This document shows positions 1 through 6,831 of a stretch of 64,000 bases of DNA, piece by piece. Source of the stretch: JAJDTT01 sp965116695 (GTDB lineage Bacteria; Acidobacteriota; UBA6911; RPQK01; JAJDTT01); NCBI GenBank assembly GCA_965116695.1, contig OZ220706.1, positions 434,001 to 498,000 on the forward strand, in the 5' to 3' direction. Position numbers and translations under genes: made by a program. The notes under the pieces were generated by a model that saw nothing but the letters and a program-made list of their open reading frames with translations, had not been told where the DNA came from and made no database searches. The first letter of the stretch is position 1, and every line of letters starts with the position of its first letter.

Positions 1-486
1 GTTCGGTCGCACCAACCGGCGCCAGGCACGCAGGCCCGCTTCGACACCCATGATGTTGATGGCCCCTTCGCACCAGATCAGGTCGAAGGAACCGTCGGCA
101 AAGTCGAGTCGGTACATGTCCGCCACGCGGGCTTCCAGTCGATCCGCGATGCCCAGTTCATTGGCCTTGCGGTTCAACGCGTCGATGAACGGGGGGTGGT
201 TGTCGACGGCGACGATGCGCAACGGCGAACTCTCCGCCAGCACCAGAGTCTGGGCGCCGGTCCCGGAGCCGATGTCGAGCACACGCGTCCGCGGCCCGAC
301 GCCTGGCACGAGCCCGAGGGCCCGGCGCGTGCTCGCCGTGGTTCCCGGTCCCTGCCGGGGCAAACCACTGAACAGTTCGAAGAACAGCGCGGTGGCTCGA
401 TCCGGCGGCGTGACCGCTCCTGTCGATGGTGTTCGAGACGGGCGGACCGGGGCGGAAGCGGCGGCGGAATGGGCTGCAACATCCAT
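1..486 (-). CDS. Class I SAM-dependent methyltransferase (C-terminus beyond window)
   Basis: The frame is open from the ATG at 486 to the window edge, giving 162 visible residues. The SAM-binding motif I VLDIGSGTGAQT lies near residue 80, followed by VAVDNHPPFIDAL (acidic residue of motif II) and a DLIWCEGAINIMG motif IV-like stretch. This is the layout of a Rossmann-fold class I methyltransferase that moves the methyl group of S-adenosylmethionine to an unidentified acceptor in the cytoplasm. The roughly 60 residues before motif I are rich in Ala, Pro, Ser and Thr and then helical. No substrate can be inferred. The start is the first good ATG; no strong ribosome site is visible, so the N-terminus is approximate. 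Confidence 0.75.
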   Translation of the reverse strand, partial: MDVAAHSAAASAPVRPSRTPSTGAVTPPDRATALFFELFSGLPRQGPGTTASTRRALGLVPGVGPRTRVLDIGSGTGAQTLVLAESSPLRIVAVDNHPPFIDALNRKANELGIADRLEARVADMYRLDFADGSFDLIWCEGAINIMGVEAGLRAWRRLVRPN

Positions 487-644
487 TCCCTCATTATCGT
501 GAATCGAAGAGAAAGGGACAGTCCCGTTCTCCGCGGAACCTGCACCGCGGATATCAGGCTTCGATTGGCGAAGGGAGCCTGCGGTCCCTGAGAATCCACT
601 GCCGGCATCAATATTGTGGGTCACCTGGATGCAGTGTATTGTGT

Positions 645-681
645 GACCATGGTCGTGACTATGGTCGTGACTATGTTTATA
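645..681 (+). promoter_or_regulatory. Candidate operator/promoter of the phd-PIN toxin-antitoxin operon
   Basis: A perfect 10-bp palindrome GACCATGGTC (645-654) overlaps two exact tandem copies of the 12-mer ATGGTCGTGACT (649-672), followed by an AT-rich TTTATAT stretch that could be a -10 element. It sits 30-70 bases before the antitoxin ATG. Phd-family antitoxins repress their own operon by binding short palindromic repeats, so an operator role is plausible but inferred. Confidence 0.35.
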
Positions 682-712
682 TCCCACACTGCAAGAGGAA
701 GAGTGTGAAGCC

Positions 713-997
713 ATGACAGTTGCCAAACGAGACGGAGCGAGTGAATCCCGCACCATCAAGGCGTCCGAGTTCAAGGCCAAGTGCCTCAGGCTGATGGACG
801 AAGTGGCAGAGAGCGGAGAAGAGATCGTGATCACCAAGAACGGCCGCCCAACGGCGCGCCTCCTGCCCTACCGGAAGCAGTTCGGGGATTGGTTCGGGGC
901 CGATCGAGGCAGGATCGAAATCATCGGCGACATCATCTCCCCGATCGGCTTGGAGTGGGAAGCCGAGGTGAACCCCGACCGGGTGGCCAATCCGTGA
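713..997 (+). CDS. Type II antitoxin, Phd/YefM family
   Basis: A 94-residue protein with the Phd core: IKASEFKAKCLRLMDEVAESGEEIVITKNGRP, then ARLLPY, which is the DNA-binding N-terminal fold of the prevent-host-death family. The C-terminal tail (EIIGDIISPIGLEWEAEV) would wrap the toxin. In the family the protein neutralises its partner nuclease and autorepresses the operon. Its TGA overlaps the GTG start of the PIN toxin by four bases (GTGA), so the two are translationally coupled, the classic antitoxin-first arrangement. An inverted/tandem repeat just upstream is a likely operator. Confidence 0.88.
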   Translation: MTVAKRDGASESRTIKASEFKAKCLRLMDEVAESGEEIVITKNGRPTARLLPYRKQFGDWFGADRGRIEIIGDIISPIGLEWEAEVNPDRVANP

Positions 998-1392
998 TCC
1001 TGGTGGACACTCACGTACTGTTGTGGTCGAGACTTGGTGGACCGCAAATCGGGCCTCTTACCCGAGGGCTGATGGAACGGGGACTACGGGAAGCCGCGTT
1101 GGCGGCGTCGGCGTTTTCGTTCTGGGAGGTGGCTCTGTTGCAAGCGAAGGGGCGCATCCGCCTGCTGGAGGACGTCAGAACCTGGCGCACCCGGCTTCTC
1201 CAGGATGGTCTCGTCGAGATTCCGGTAGACGGCGACATTGCCATCCGCGCCAACAGCCTGGAGAACTTCCACGGGGATCCAGCCGACCGTATCATCGTCG
1301 CCACTGCCCTGGGGGGCCACAGCCTGCTCACGGCTGATGAGCGCATCCTGAACTGGAGCGGCCACCTTCGCCGCGAGGACGCGAGAGCGTAG
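994..1392 (+). CDS. Type II toxin, PIN-domain ribonuclease (VapC-like)
   Basis: A 132-residue PIN-domain protein started by the GTG at 994, overlapping the antitoxin stop. The PIN acidic residues are visible: VDTHVLLW at the N-terminus, the FWEVALL glutamate near residue 45, and HGDPADRIIVATAL followed by LLTADERIL near the C-terminus. The family are Mg2+-dependent endoribonucleases that cut tRNA or rRNA when released from antitoxin. Within PIN toxins, the VDTHxLLW and DPADRIIVATA signatures match the group usually paired with Phd antitoxins, consistent with the gene upstream. The length is normal and it looks intact. Confidence 0.88.
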   Translation: MILVDTHVLLWSRLGGPQIGPLTRGLMERGLREAALAASAFSFWEVALLQAKGRIRLLEDVRTWRTRLLQDGLVEIPVDGDIAIRANSLENFHGDPADRIIVATALGGHSLLTADERILNWSGHLRREDARA

Positions 1393-1473
1393 CACGGGAC
1401 AGTTCCGTTCTCCCCGGTTCGCAAAAAGAGCGGAGAGAACTTCAGTTTGCCGCCAACGCCAAGCGTCTCCGGA

Positions 1474-1520
1474 TCAACGATACCGGAGCGAAAACAGGTC
1501 GGCGTCCTTAACTATTCTGC
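1474..1520 (-). pseudogene. Fossil 3' end of a GH32/BNR-like gene
   Basis: Read on the minus strand this ends VKDADLFSLRYR followed by a stop. The intact GH32-like gene ending at 5133 finishes MKDADLFSLRFR. At the DNA level 23 bases are identical (1487-1509 against 5146-5168). No intact upstream coding sequence accompanies the fragment, and the TAT-exported propeller gene starts on the opposite strand at 1580. I read it as the residual tail of a deleted paralogue. Confidence 0.5.
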
Positions 1521-1579
1521 CTGCTATCTTGGGTATTGGAGTTTCAGCCTCAGATTCGATCGAACACGAAAGGGACGCC

Positions 1580-2815
1580 ATGACCTGGAAGAATTTCTCC
1601 CGTCGGCAATTCGCGAAACGCTTGACCGCCCTTGGAGCGCTGCCGCTGAGCTTCCGCCGCCTGTCGGCAGTTCCGGAGGTGGCTCCCTTGAGGCCTCCTG
1701 CTCCTCCTGAAGTCAAGTCCTACCCGGGGATCCTCAGGCACAGAGTGGTCTTTTGGGACCCTTACGGATACTCGGCCTGGCCGACCATCCTGAAGTGCCG
1801 GGATGGAGAGATGCTGATTGCATTCTGCGAAGCCATGCGCCGGAACGCCCGATTGACCCACGCGGATCCCTCGTTGTACGGCCTGATCATTCGCTCCGGC
1901 GATCAGGGGGAAAGCTGGTCCGAGCATCCCGAAGTCATCGGCGGCTACGAGTACTACGGAATGGATGATCCGGGCATCATGCAGTTGTCCGACGGGAGTA
2001 TACTGGTCAACGCCTTCCGCCGTTCCTTTGCCCCGGCGGCCTCGGTGGACAGAAGAACGTATGTTGGCTTGACCCGGGTGGAGCCATATCAGTGGGCGAC
2101 CGGTTACAGCGACGAGATGACCTATGTCTTCCACTCGTTGGACAACGCCCGCACCTGGTTGGAGCCGGTCCACGTGGACGTCTCTCCGTTCAAATCAGGA
2201 TGTCAGCTCCGGGCGATCGTCGAGCTACCGGATGGAACTCTGCTTCTGCCTTGCTACGAGGAGTTCCGTCTCCCATCGACTTCGGAGCCGGCGATGACCT
2301 GGACCGCCTATGTCCTGCGGTCTCGTGATCGGGGGAGAAGTTGGGGTGACCCGTCCGTAATTGGGGAGCAGGGGGTTCACGGCATCGGCTACAACGAGCC
2401 GGCCCTGATTCACCTGCCCAGCGGCCGGATGATCGCTCTCCTCAGAACGGGGCCGGCCGGATGGCTTTACCAGAGCGATTCGGATGATCGGGGACGAACC
2501 TGGAGCTCACCGGCCAGGACTCCGATGTGGGGGTATCCGGCCCATCTCTGTCAGCTCCGGGATGGGAGACTTCTCGCCACCTACGGCCACCGGCGAAAGC
2601 CATTCGGGATCCGGGCCTGCCTGAGCTCGGATGAGGGTAGAAGCTGGGATATTGAGAGAGAGATTGTGCTCCGGGATGATCTCAAGAACAGAGATCTGGG
2701 ATATCCGACCACCATACAGTCGGATGACGGCACGCTGCTGACCGCCTACTACGGACGGGACGAGAACAACGACGTGACCTGCATTCAGATCACATCTTGG
2801 AAAATAGTGTCTTGA
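1580..2815 (+). CDS. TAT-exported BNR/sialidase-fold beta-propeller protein
   Basis: A 411-residue protein. The N-terminus carries a twin-arginine signal (SRRQFAKRL, arginines 8 and 9) with a hydrophobic stretch after it, so it should be folded before export. Asp-box motifs SxDxGxxW recur about five times (SGDQGESW near residue 106, then SLDNARTW, SRDRGRSW, SDDRGRTW and SSDEGRSW), the hallmark of six-bladed sialidase-like propellers. I do not see the FRIP motif of true sialidases, so the substrate is unknown; exo-alpha-sialidase is a fold-level call. The ATG at 1580 is preferred over an upstream ATG at 1529 because AAGGGA lies 6-7 bases before it and the TAT signal then sits at the extreme N-terminus. 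The next gene begins at or just beyond its stop. Confidence 0.82.
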   Translation: MTWKNFSRRQFAKRLTALGALPLSFRRLSAVPEVAPLRPPAPPEVKSYPGILRHRVVFWDPYGYSAWPTILKCRDGEMLIAFCEAMRRNARLTHADPSLYGLIIRSGDQGESWSEHPEVIGGYEYYGMDDPGIMQLSDGSILVNAFRRSFAPAASVDRRTYVGLTRVEPYQWATGYSDEMTYVFHSLDNARTWLEPVHVDVSPFKSGCQLRAIVELPDGTLLLPCYEEFRLPSTSEPAMTWTAYVLRSRDRGRSWGDPSVIGEQGVHGIGYNEPALIHLPSGRMIALLRTGPAGWLYQSDSDDRGRTWSSPARTPMWGYPAHLCQLRDGRLLATYGHRRKPFGIRACLSSDEGRSWDIEREIVLRDDLKNRDLGYPTTIQSDDGTLLTAYYGRDENNDVTCIQITSWKIVS

Positions 2816-2823
2816 CCGAGGAA

Positions 2824-4158
2824 ATGCCGAGGGATCTGGGCGATGGGCTGATCCTGAGGCAGGCCACCGCGGAGGATACCGAGTCTGCCACGGAGTTTCA
2901 GGCTCAGTTCCACCTCCCCCATGCGTCTGCCGAGTCATTCAGAATCTGGACCCGGGACCTGATGAGCGGCGCCCTTCCGGGATTCCAGCCCGGCGACTTC
3001 ACCGTGGTGGAAGACACGAGGTCAGGGGCCACCGTGTCGATGCTGAACCTGATCCCGCAAACCTGGTCCTATGGCGGCATAGAAATTAGCGTTGGCCGTA
3101 TCGAGCTGGTATCCACTCATCCCGACTATCGAAAGCGCGGGCTGGTGCGGGCTCAGATGGACGCCGTCCATGAGATGAGTGCGAGGCGCGGCGAGAGGAT
3201 GCAGGTGATCAGCGGCATCCCCTGGTTCTATCGCCAGTTCGGCTACGAGATGGCTCTGGAGTTCGGGATGGGGTACTCGTGCCCCGTCTCCGATTGGCCC
3301 GCACTTGGCGATGCTGTCCGGGAGCCTTACCTGGTACGCTCCGCGACCGATGCGGACCTGCCATTCATAGCCCGCTTGTACGATGTGGCTATGGGGCGCT
3401 ACCTGGTCTCTTGCGTCCGCGACGAGAGGCTGTGGAGGTATGAGCTGAACGGACGGAGCGAGAACACCTATTGCGAACTGGAGATCTGTGTCGTGGAGGC
3501 CGCGACCGGTGAGCCGGTCGGACTCATTGTGCACATCCGGGGTCTCTGGGATGGTGAACCCTGCGTTCTTCTCTACGAGCTGAAGGAAGGCGCTTCCTGG
3601 CGCGAGGTCACTCCCGGCGTCGTGAGGTATCTGCGGAGTATGGGCGAGGCGTACAGCGCGCGGCAGACGCGACGCGCATTTCACAGCGTGGCGTTCGAGC
3701 TGGGTACGGAACACCCGGCGTATGAGGTCATGAAAGACGCAGCGCCGCGTTGGAAAAGGGTATGTGCCTGGTATGTTCGAGTGCCCGGCATTGCCGGCTT
3801 CCTGCGGGACGTCACACCAGTCTTGGAACGGCGGTTGGCGGATTCAGCGGCGGCGGGTTACGGCGGCCGGCTCACGATCGGCTTCGTCGATCACGGAGTG
3901 GATCTCTTGTTCGACAATGGACGCGTGGCAAAGGTCGAGAGATTGGCCCGGCCGCGGAAGGGCGGCAACTGGCTGAATTCCGGGACCTGCGACGCCTTCT
4001 TCCCCGGGCTGGTTTTCTTGCAGTTGCTCTTCGGGTTCCGCGCCGCGGATGAGCTTGAGTACTCGGTTCCCGACTGCGATATCGGGTCCCCGGAGACGCG
4101 CCGTCTGCTCAACGCCTTATTTCCTAAGCAGCCTTCGCACGTCTGGGGTGTCTGGTGA
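2824..4158 (+). CDS. GNAT N-acetyltransferase, Eis-like
   Basis: About 444 residues. The N-terminal GNAT domain shows the acetyl-CoA-binding region V-STHPDYRKRGLV followed by IPWFYRQFGYEMA. A second GNAT-like half (RSATDADLPFIARLYDVAMG) and a C-terminal SCP2-like part (RLTIGFVDHGVDLLFDNG) follow. This two-GNAT-plus-SCP2 layout matches Eis-type acetyltransferases, which acetylate amines such as aminoglycosides or protein lysines; the real substrate is unknown. Start choice is uncertain: ATG 2824 puts LILRQATAEDTES near the N-terminus as in relatives, while TTG codons at 2797 and 2812 would overlap or abut the preceding gene. It is probably co-transcribed with the propeller gene. Confidence 0.78.
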   Translation: MPRDLGDGLILRQATAEDTESATEFQAQFHLPHASAESFRIWTRDLMSGALPGFQPGDFTVVEDTRSGATVSMLNLIPQTWSYGGIEISVGRIELVSTHPDYRKRGLVRAQMDAVHEMSARRGERMQVISGIPWFYRQFGYEMALEFGMGYSCPVSDWPALGDAVREPYLVRSATDADLPFIARLYDVAMGRYLVSCVRDERLWRYELNGRSENTYCELEICVVEAATGEPVGLIVHIRGLWDGEPCVLLYELKEGASWREVTPGVVRYLRSMGEAYSARQTRRAFHSVAFELGTEHPAYEVMKDAAPRWKRVCAWYVRVPGIAGFLRDVTPVLERRLADSAAAGYGGRLTIGFVDHGVDLLFDNGRVAKVERLARPRKGGNWLNSGTCDAFFPGLVFLQLLFGFRAADELEYSVPDCDIGSPETRRLLNALFPKQPSHVWGVW

Positions 4159-4187
4159 GTATGGACTCAATTTTCAGTTCTCCGCCT

Positions 4188-4203
4188 CGCCGCCGTAGCG
4201 GCG
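4188..4203. terminator. Short GC hairpin after the GNAT gene
   Basis: CGCCGC-CGTA-GCGGCG forms a 6-bp stem with a 4-base loop 30 bases downstream of the GNAT stop. There is no T-tract, so termination is only a possibility. The rest of the 231-base gap before the HigBA promoter shows no gene. Confidence 0.3.
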
Positions 4204-4343
4204 GAAATCGGAGATCGGTCACCCGTTCAAGGCTGCGAAATTCTCGTCTTTTCCGCAGTAATTCCGTTAGTTCGAGTTAACGGGTATTACCCCGAGGGGG
4301 AGCTGATCGAGCTTGGATTCCCCCGCCATGGAGTGTGAAAACC

Positions 4344-4375
4344 CACTTGCAACACTGCATGTTGCAAGTGATAAT
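4344..4375 (+). promoter_or_regulatory. Promoter with overlapping perfect inverted repeat before higBA
   Basis: CACTTGCAAC (4344-4353) and GTTGCAAGTG (4361-4370) are perfect 10-bp arms around a 7-base spacer. The same stretch offers a -35 TTGCAA (4347-4352) and a -10 GATAAT (4370-4375) separated by exactly 17 bases. The toxin GTG follows at 4390. HigA-type antitoxins bind such palindromes to autorepress, so this is a promoter with a built-in operator by inference. A start of transcription near 4382 would leave a very short leader. Confidence 0.55.
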
Positions 4376-4389
4376 GCGTCAGTGCGTTA

Positions 4390-4662
4390 GTGCGAATTGT
4401 CCACACAGGGTTGAGACGCTTGTTCGACCGTGGCGATAGCCGACGACTGAACCCAGCCCACGTGCGACGCATTCGGCGCGTGCTGGCGGATTTGGCCGTA
4501 GCTTCTTCACCGACAGATCTGGATCAACCAGGTTACCGGCTGCATCCGTTGCAGGGTGGTCGGCGAGGCTATTGGAGTGTACGTGTCTCAGCAAATTGGA
4601 GAATCGTCTTTCGCTTCATCGCAGACGAGGCAGTGGACGTGGACCTTGTCGATTACCACTAG
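4390..4662 (+). CDS. higB: HigB-like type II toxin (RelE/HigB family)
   Basis: A 90-residue protein from a GTG start. The conserved HigB block is present: RLFDRGDSRRLNPAHVRRIRRVLADL, then YRLHPLQGGRRGYWSVRVSANWRIVFRF and the terminal DVDLVDYH. These match host-inhibition-of-growth toxins, ribosome-dependent mRNA endonucleases. The antitoxin gene starts 12 bases after its stop, giving the toxin-first order typical of higBA. Upstream is a candidate promoter with an inverted repeat. The leader is short, so the GTG start is probable rather than certain. Confidence 0.88.
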   Translation: MRIVHTGLRRLFDRGDSRRLNPAHVRRIRRVLADLAVASSPTDLDQPGYRLHPLQGGRRGYWSVRVSANWRIVFRFIADEAVDVDLVDYH

Positions 4663-4674
4663 GGAGAGACCATC

Positions 4675-4944
4675 ATGCCTATGTATGACCCGCCACACCC
4701 AGGCGAGATGATCCGAGACATTCTGGAAGACAAAGAGGTTCGCTGGACTGTAACGGAGTGTGCCCGCCGGCTCGACGTAGCGCGGAACACCTTGTCACGG
4801 TTGCTCAATGGCCGTATCGGAATCTCGCCAAGAATGGCGCTGGCCCTGGAGAGAATCGGTTGGAGTAACGCGGATCACTGGATGCGGCTTCAAGCGGCCT
4901 ACGACTTGGCGCAAGAGAGGCGCAAGAATGCAGATGCTGCCTGA
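4675..4944 (+). CDS. higA: HigA-like antitoxin, XRE-type helix-turn-helix
   Basis: An 89-residue protein with the HigA signature MYDPPHPGEMIRDIL followed by an XRE helix-turn-helix (TVTECARRLDVARNTLSRLLNGR) and LALERIGWSNADHWMRLQAAYDLA. It binds and silences HigB and represses the operon, probably through the inverted repeat at 4344-4370. AGGGAGAG stands about 8 bases before the ATG at 4675; an ATG six bases downstream is the alternative. Length is normal. Downstream, 4945-5132 holds nothing I recognise. Confidence 0.9.
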   Translation: MPMYDPPHPGEMIRDILEDKEVRWTVTECARRLDVARNTLSRLLNGRIGISPRMALALERIGWSNADHWMRLQAAYDLAQERRKNADAA

Positions 4945-5132
4945 GATGGAGCCTATCGAAGGGCGCACAAGGAAGAAAACGCAGTTCCCCAAGTTCTTAA
5001 TTCCTGGAATACACGGCGGGCTATGCGGGGGCCTTCCTCCTGTCTTGTCATTTCAAAATCTTTGAGATCCGATTCGCTGGAACGTCAGGCGCATAGCCAA
5101 GAGAATCGGCTGGCCTGCGAAGCGAACCGGAG

Positions 5133-6647
5133 TCACCGAAACCGTAGCGAAAACAGGTCGGCGTCCTTCATCACCAGCCGCAGCCGGACCGGTTTGCCCG
5201 CGATCCGCTTCAGCGGCTCGTCCGTCGTGGCCCCGGAGTGGGAACGCTTCCAGCGCACCGTGTGCTCGATCTCGTCTCCCCAGACCAGCGGGGATTCCTC
5301 CAGAGCGAAGCCGGGAAGCGGCTGGCCCGCTTCGTCCTGGATCTCGACGTGGATGCTTCCCGCCGCCGACGTGGCGAAATTGAGCACCAGGTTGTTCCCC
5401 TCGAAGGTCAGGGGCTTGGTCACCACTTCGCCTCCCCGGTAGCCCGCGTTGAGCGAGACGAACCCGTCGGTCCTCAGGACCATGCGCTCCATGTGTATGG
5501 TGGGGAACTTGTAGTGGCGGAGCACGTAGAGGGAGATCTCGTCGTCTCCGGTGGAGACCACTCCGGTGGCCGTCATGTTGGTGCGGTTGTACCAGTTTCT
5601 CTTCTCACGGCCAGGACGAATGAAGGCTTGGGGAAACCTGCGGTCCCAGTTCAGACCGTCGCGGCTGGTCATGAACACCGTCTCGGAGACCCCGCCCTCG
5701 GGCGCGTCGGGAATCCGGGTCCGCCAGGGCACGAAGCGCTTGGGGAAGCCCAGGAAGATGTGGGGCGCCCGGTAGTAGGGCGTGATGCCGTTGGTGTAGA
5801 AATGGTCCCGGGGACCCTCCCCCAGCTCGATGTCCTCGAGCTTGCTCCAGTTCAGGAAATCGGGCGAAGTGGCCCTGGCGACGGCCCGGATCGTGGGCAT
5901 CCGGCGCTTGCCGGAGCCATCGTGACGGGGTGGAAACCAGACCCGGAGATAAGCGGCGTACTCGTTCCGGAACCCGTCCCAGAAGATCTCGTCGCCTCCC
6001 CAGTCCGTGGGAGGCTGCGTCAGGATGGCCTCGTCACGGATGGGCTTCCAGTGGATCCCGTCGGGCGAAACCATCCCCACCATCCGCTTCAACGGGTTGT
6101 TGGGTAGTCCCGAGGCCAGGGCCTTGTAGCGTTCCTCGGGAGGAGTCTTGGGATTGGTGTCCCGGAATACCATGAAGTTGTGGTTGCCGAAGCCGTCCCA
6201 GATGATGTTGTTCTCCCTCGACCCGTCAAATTCCACCAGCCCAAGGGCGGGCTTGGTCCAGGTCCGGCCGTCCCGGCTCTCGGCGTAGCAGGTGACCTCG
6301 GGATGTTCGGGGACCATGGTCTCCCCCGGTTCCAGAAGGGACGGGGCTGCGGAATTCGTGAGGCTGTGGCCCCGGTAATAGATGCGGTAGAGGCCGTCGC
6401 CGTGAACCACCGAGATGTAGAAGCAGGTCGTGCCCTCCCAAGGCTTGTCGAAGTCGAGCACCTTTCCGCCCGAGTCGGGGGTCTGGAGTTCCAGCCGCAC
6501 GTCCCCGGTCATGGAGTCGATCAGGTAGTCGTCCACCATGAGCTCTAAGCGGTCTCCGATGTCCAGGGGTTTGGTGTCGTGATCGCCGCCGGCTGCCAAC
6601 GGTTGGGTCGTGGACAGCCAAGCCGCGAGCAGAATTGCTCTCATCAT
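5133..6647 (-). CDS. Secreted GH32/BNR-like beta-propeller protein
   Basis: About 504 residues with a Sec signal peptide (MRAILLAAWLSTTQPLAAGG). The body resembles the five-bladed GH32/43/68-like propeller family common in Planctomycetota and Acidobacteriota: RLELMVDDYLIDSM, then DGLYRIYYRG, CYAESRDGRTWTKP, NNIIWDGFGNHNFMVFRD and DGIHWKPI repeats, and a beta-sandwich C-terminal segment. Such proteins are predicted to act on extracellular sugars, but I see no assured catalytic triad, so hydrolase activity is unproven. Start: AAGGAGG abuts the ATG at 6653 with no spacing but lies 6 bases before the ATG at 6647, which I therefore prefer. A fossil copy of its 3' end lies at 1474-1520. It is divergent from the M14 peptidase. 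Confidence 0.75.
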   Translation of the reverse strand: MMRAILLAAWLSTTQPLAAGGDHDTKPLDIGDRLELMVDDYLIDSMTGDVRLELQTPDSGGKVLDFDKPWEGTTCFYISVVHGDGLYRIYYRGHSLTNSAAPSLLEPGETMVPEHPEVTCYAESRDGRTWTKPALGLVEFDGSRENNIIWDGFGNHNFMVFRDTNPKTPPEERYKALASGLPNNPLKRMVGMVSPDGIHWKPIRDEAILTQPPTDWGGDEIFWDGFRNEYAAYLRVWFPPRHDGSGKRRMPTIRAVARATSPDFLNWSKLEDIELGEGPRDHFYTNGITPYYRAPHIFLGFPKRFVPWRTRIPDAPEGGVSETVFMTSRDGLNWDRRFPQAFIRPGREKRNWYNRTNMTATGVVSTGDDEISLYVLRHYKFPTIHMERMVLRTDGFVSLNAGYRGGEVVTKPLTFEGNNLVLNFATSAAGSIHVEIQDEAGQPLPGFALEESPLVWGDEIEHTVRWKRSHSGATTDEPLKRIAGKPVRLRLVMKDADLFSLRFR

Positions 6648-6831
6648 CCGCATCCTCCTTGCGCCCCGGTCGGGAACGGGGTGCGAGTCTATCCATCGGG
6701 CATCTGCGGGTCAAAAGGGGCCCACGGGTGTTCTTGAATTGGGGAAGCCGCCGAAGGACACTGATCCGGGTGCCAACGGACGCTGACGCATGAGGCCGTG
6801 CGTCCGGCTGGGGACCCGGAGGGTTCACGGA

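Noticed and set aside
1580..2815. True neuraminidase activity for the BNR proteins
   Set aside because: Asp boxes are clear, but no FRIP motif or full catalytic set is visible; kept as fold-level calls.
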